IMG/VR virus record: IMGVR_UViG_3300031857_001146
Location: 1-26,831 of that record
DNA length: 26,831 nucleotides
Source: a virus
Strand: one strand, 5' to 3'
Part shown: positions 25,780 to 26,831 of the stretch, in pieces
How the letters are laid out: the number at the start of each line of letters is the position of its first letter
Position numbering within the stretch: the first letter of the stretch is position 1
Program-made: the position numbers and the translations under genes
Notes under the pieces: model-generated
Seen by the model: the letters and a program-made list of their open reading frames with translations, nothing else
Database searches by the model: none
Told to the model about the DNA's origin: nothing

Positions 25780-26831
25780 TTACGGGTGAGCAGCTTTGTA
25801 TGCGTCAAATTCTGCCTTGAGTTCTTGTATTGCCTTCACAAGAATCGGCACAAATACACTGTATTTCACACTCTTTGTCGTAGTTCCAAGATCATCTCCA
25901 TTTTCATCTCGGTCAACGGTTTCTTGAATCATTGCAGGGAATATGGATTCCAACTCTTGAGCGACTACACCTAATTGTTTTTGAGTATCCCCAATTATGT
26001 TGTAGTTACGAACTCTTACTTGCATCAAATCAGAAAGTTTTGGAGAGGCATCAACAATATTTTCTTTCAACCGAACATCAGAAATAGCGCCGTAACTGTT
26101 ATTGGTGTTCTGAACATCACCGTTACCAAGAACATAAAATCTACCAGTGTTGGTATCAGACGCATATTGAATTGCCCTGAATCCGGTTCCAGATGCCATT
26201 GCGGTTCTAATATCCAGCATATTTGCTGTATAACCAGTAGTGGATGCACTAGCCATCAATACTACTGCCGCGTTACTTCCAGAAGCCTCTGTAAACAAAG
26301 CAGCAGAAGTTCCAGAGTTGCCAACAGAATTAAACTGTTGCGCGCCAAATCCTAGTGCAGACGGATCGCCATTAACAGTCACGTAACCGGAGGAGTCGAT
26401 ACGCATGCGTTCGGTTGTGCCGCCCGTCGCAATAACCAAGTTGTTCCCGGCAGAAATTCCAAGATCGGTTGATGCGGCACCAGTTACAATCGCATCAGCT
26501 TGGCCAATATATTTCCCGCCGGAAGTGCCAGTAAAAGAAAGATAACCGCCGCTTGAGGTAACAGCTAAACTGGTGGAGACAGCCAAACTTCCCGCGCTCG
26601 TCCCAATAGTCGGATTCCCACCATTACTACCAGTGAGGGTGATGTAGCGGTTGGCGCTGGCGGTGTTCGCAACCTGAACCTGCGTCCCCCCACTCGTCGC
26701 CAATGACAGCGCCGTTGTCGAGCCAGTGGAGATACTAGCCGCCGACACTTCAAGCATTATATTATCGGCTGTATTCAAAAACTGAAATGTCGCGCTATCT
26801 CGTTGCAGCCTATAGCTTCCAGAAACGCCAC
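25780..26831 (-). CDS. Tail fibre with C-terminal S74 chaperone domain, N-terminus off the right edge
   Basis: The frame stays open to the window edge (about 350 codons here); an internal TTG at 26778 is not needed, because the upstream codons read GVSGSYRLQRDSATF without a stop. The visible body is Ser/Thr/Gly/Ala-rich repeated beta strands. Near the end ISDVRLKENIVDAS opens an intramolecular chaperone (peptidase S74) domain, with GVVAQELESIFP and YSVFVPILVKAIQELKAE following. In this family the chaperone trimerises the fibre and then cuts itself off before the Ser of SDxRLK. It is a receptor-binding fibre candidate. Confidence 0.88.
   Translation of the reverse strand, partial: GVSGSYRLQRDSATFQFLNTADNIMLEVSAASISTGSTTALSLATSGGTQVQVANTASANRYITLTGSNGGNPTIGTSAGSLAVSTSLAVTSSGGYLSFTGTSGGKYIGQADAIVTGAASTDLGISAGNNLVIATGGTTERMRIDSSGYVTVNGDPSALGFGAQQFNSVGNSGTSAALFTEASGSNAAVVLMASASTTGYTANMLDIRTAMASGTGFRAIQYASDTNTGRFYVLGNGDVQNTNNSYGAISDVRLKENIVDASPKLSDLMQVRVRNYNIIGDTQKQLGVVAQELESIFPAMIQETVDRDENGDDLGTTTKSVKYSVFVPILVKAIQELKAEFDAYKAAHP

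Noticed and set aside
1-26831. CRISPR array, insertion sequence, integrase or attachment site
   Set aside because: No regularly spaced repeats, transposase-like frames or tyrosine/serine recombinase motifs are visible in any frame I read.

Overview
The window reads as part of a tailed, short-tailed-type (podovirus-like) bacteriophage genome. Nearly all of it is tightly packed short genes with strong Shine-Dalgarno sequences, 1- to 4-base start/stop overlaps and sigma70-like promoters. There are no host housekeeping genes and no integrase, portal, large terminase or DNA polymerase in view. The family mix (NinG, ERF annealing protein, YqaJ nuclease, TraR/DksA zinc finger, HTH_39-like protein, P22/T7-type adaptor and ejection proteins) suggests a phage of a Gram-negative bacterium, probably Pseudomonadota, from an aquatic-type lineage. 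The host assignment is inference.

Layout. (1) 1-409, minus: a small-terminase-like protein cut by the left edge. (2) 410-744: a regulatory gap with inverted repeats. (3) 745-2140, plus: a GC-richer cassette of small unknown proteins with its own hairpins and terminators, ending in two membrane microproteins. (4) 6609 down to 2409, minus: an early operon with a helicase-loader-like protein, small zinc proteins, a DUF6378-like protein, NinG, a PAPS-reductase-like PP-loop protein, a TraR homologue and DNA-binding proteins. (5) About 6689-7045: a protein-free, hairpin-rich block with a strong pseudoknot, probably a structured RNA read from the minus strand. (6) 7112-10837, plus: an early operon with a Cys-rich protein, ERF recombinase, YqaJ exonuclease, an SSB-tailed protein, a tRNA-Leu(UAA) without a long variable arm, a chain of ATGA-coupled micro-ORFs and dCMP deaminase. 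(7) 26831 down to 10785, minus: the late operon. In transcription order it holds an S74-chaperone tail fibre (N-terminus off the right edge), small head-associated proteins, scaffold, major capsid protein, a terminator, five tiny conserved proteins, an adaptor, a tail hub protein, a collar-domain fibre, three ejection proteins, three membrane (holin-like) proteins, a GH24 endolysin, an SprT-like metallopeptidase and a metallophosphoesterase.

If the genome is circular or circularly permuted, the missing segment between the two edges should carry the large terminase, portal and the start of the tail fibre, because the leftmost and rightmost genes are both minus strand and fit one continuous late operon.

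The most unusual items are the pseudoknotted RNA candidate at 6689-7045, the tRNA-Leu with a five-base variable loop, a late-operon terminator lying inside the opposing early operon (implying antisense transcription over dCMP deaminase), and a Cys-rich reading frame with no standard start codon.
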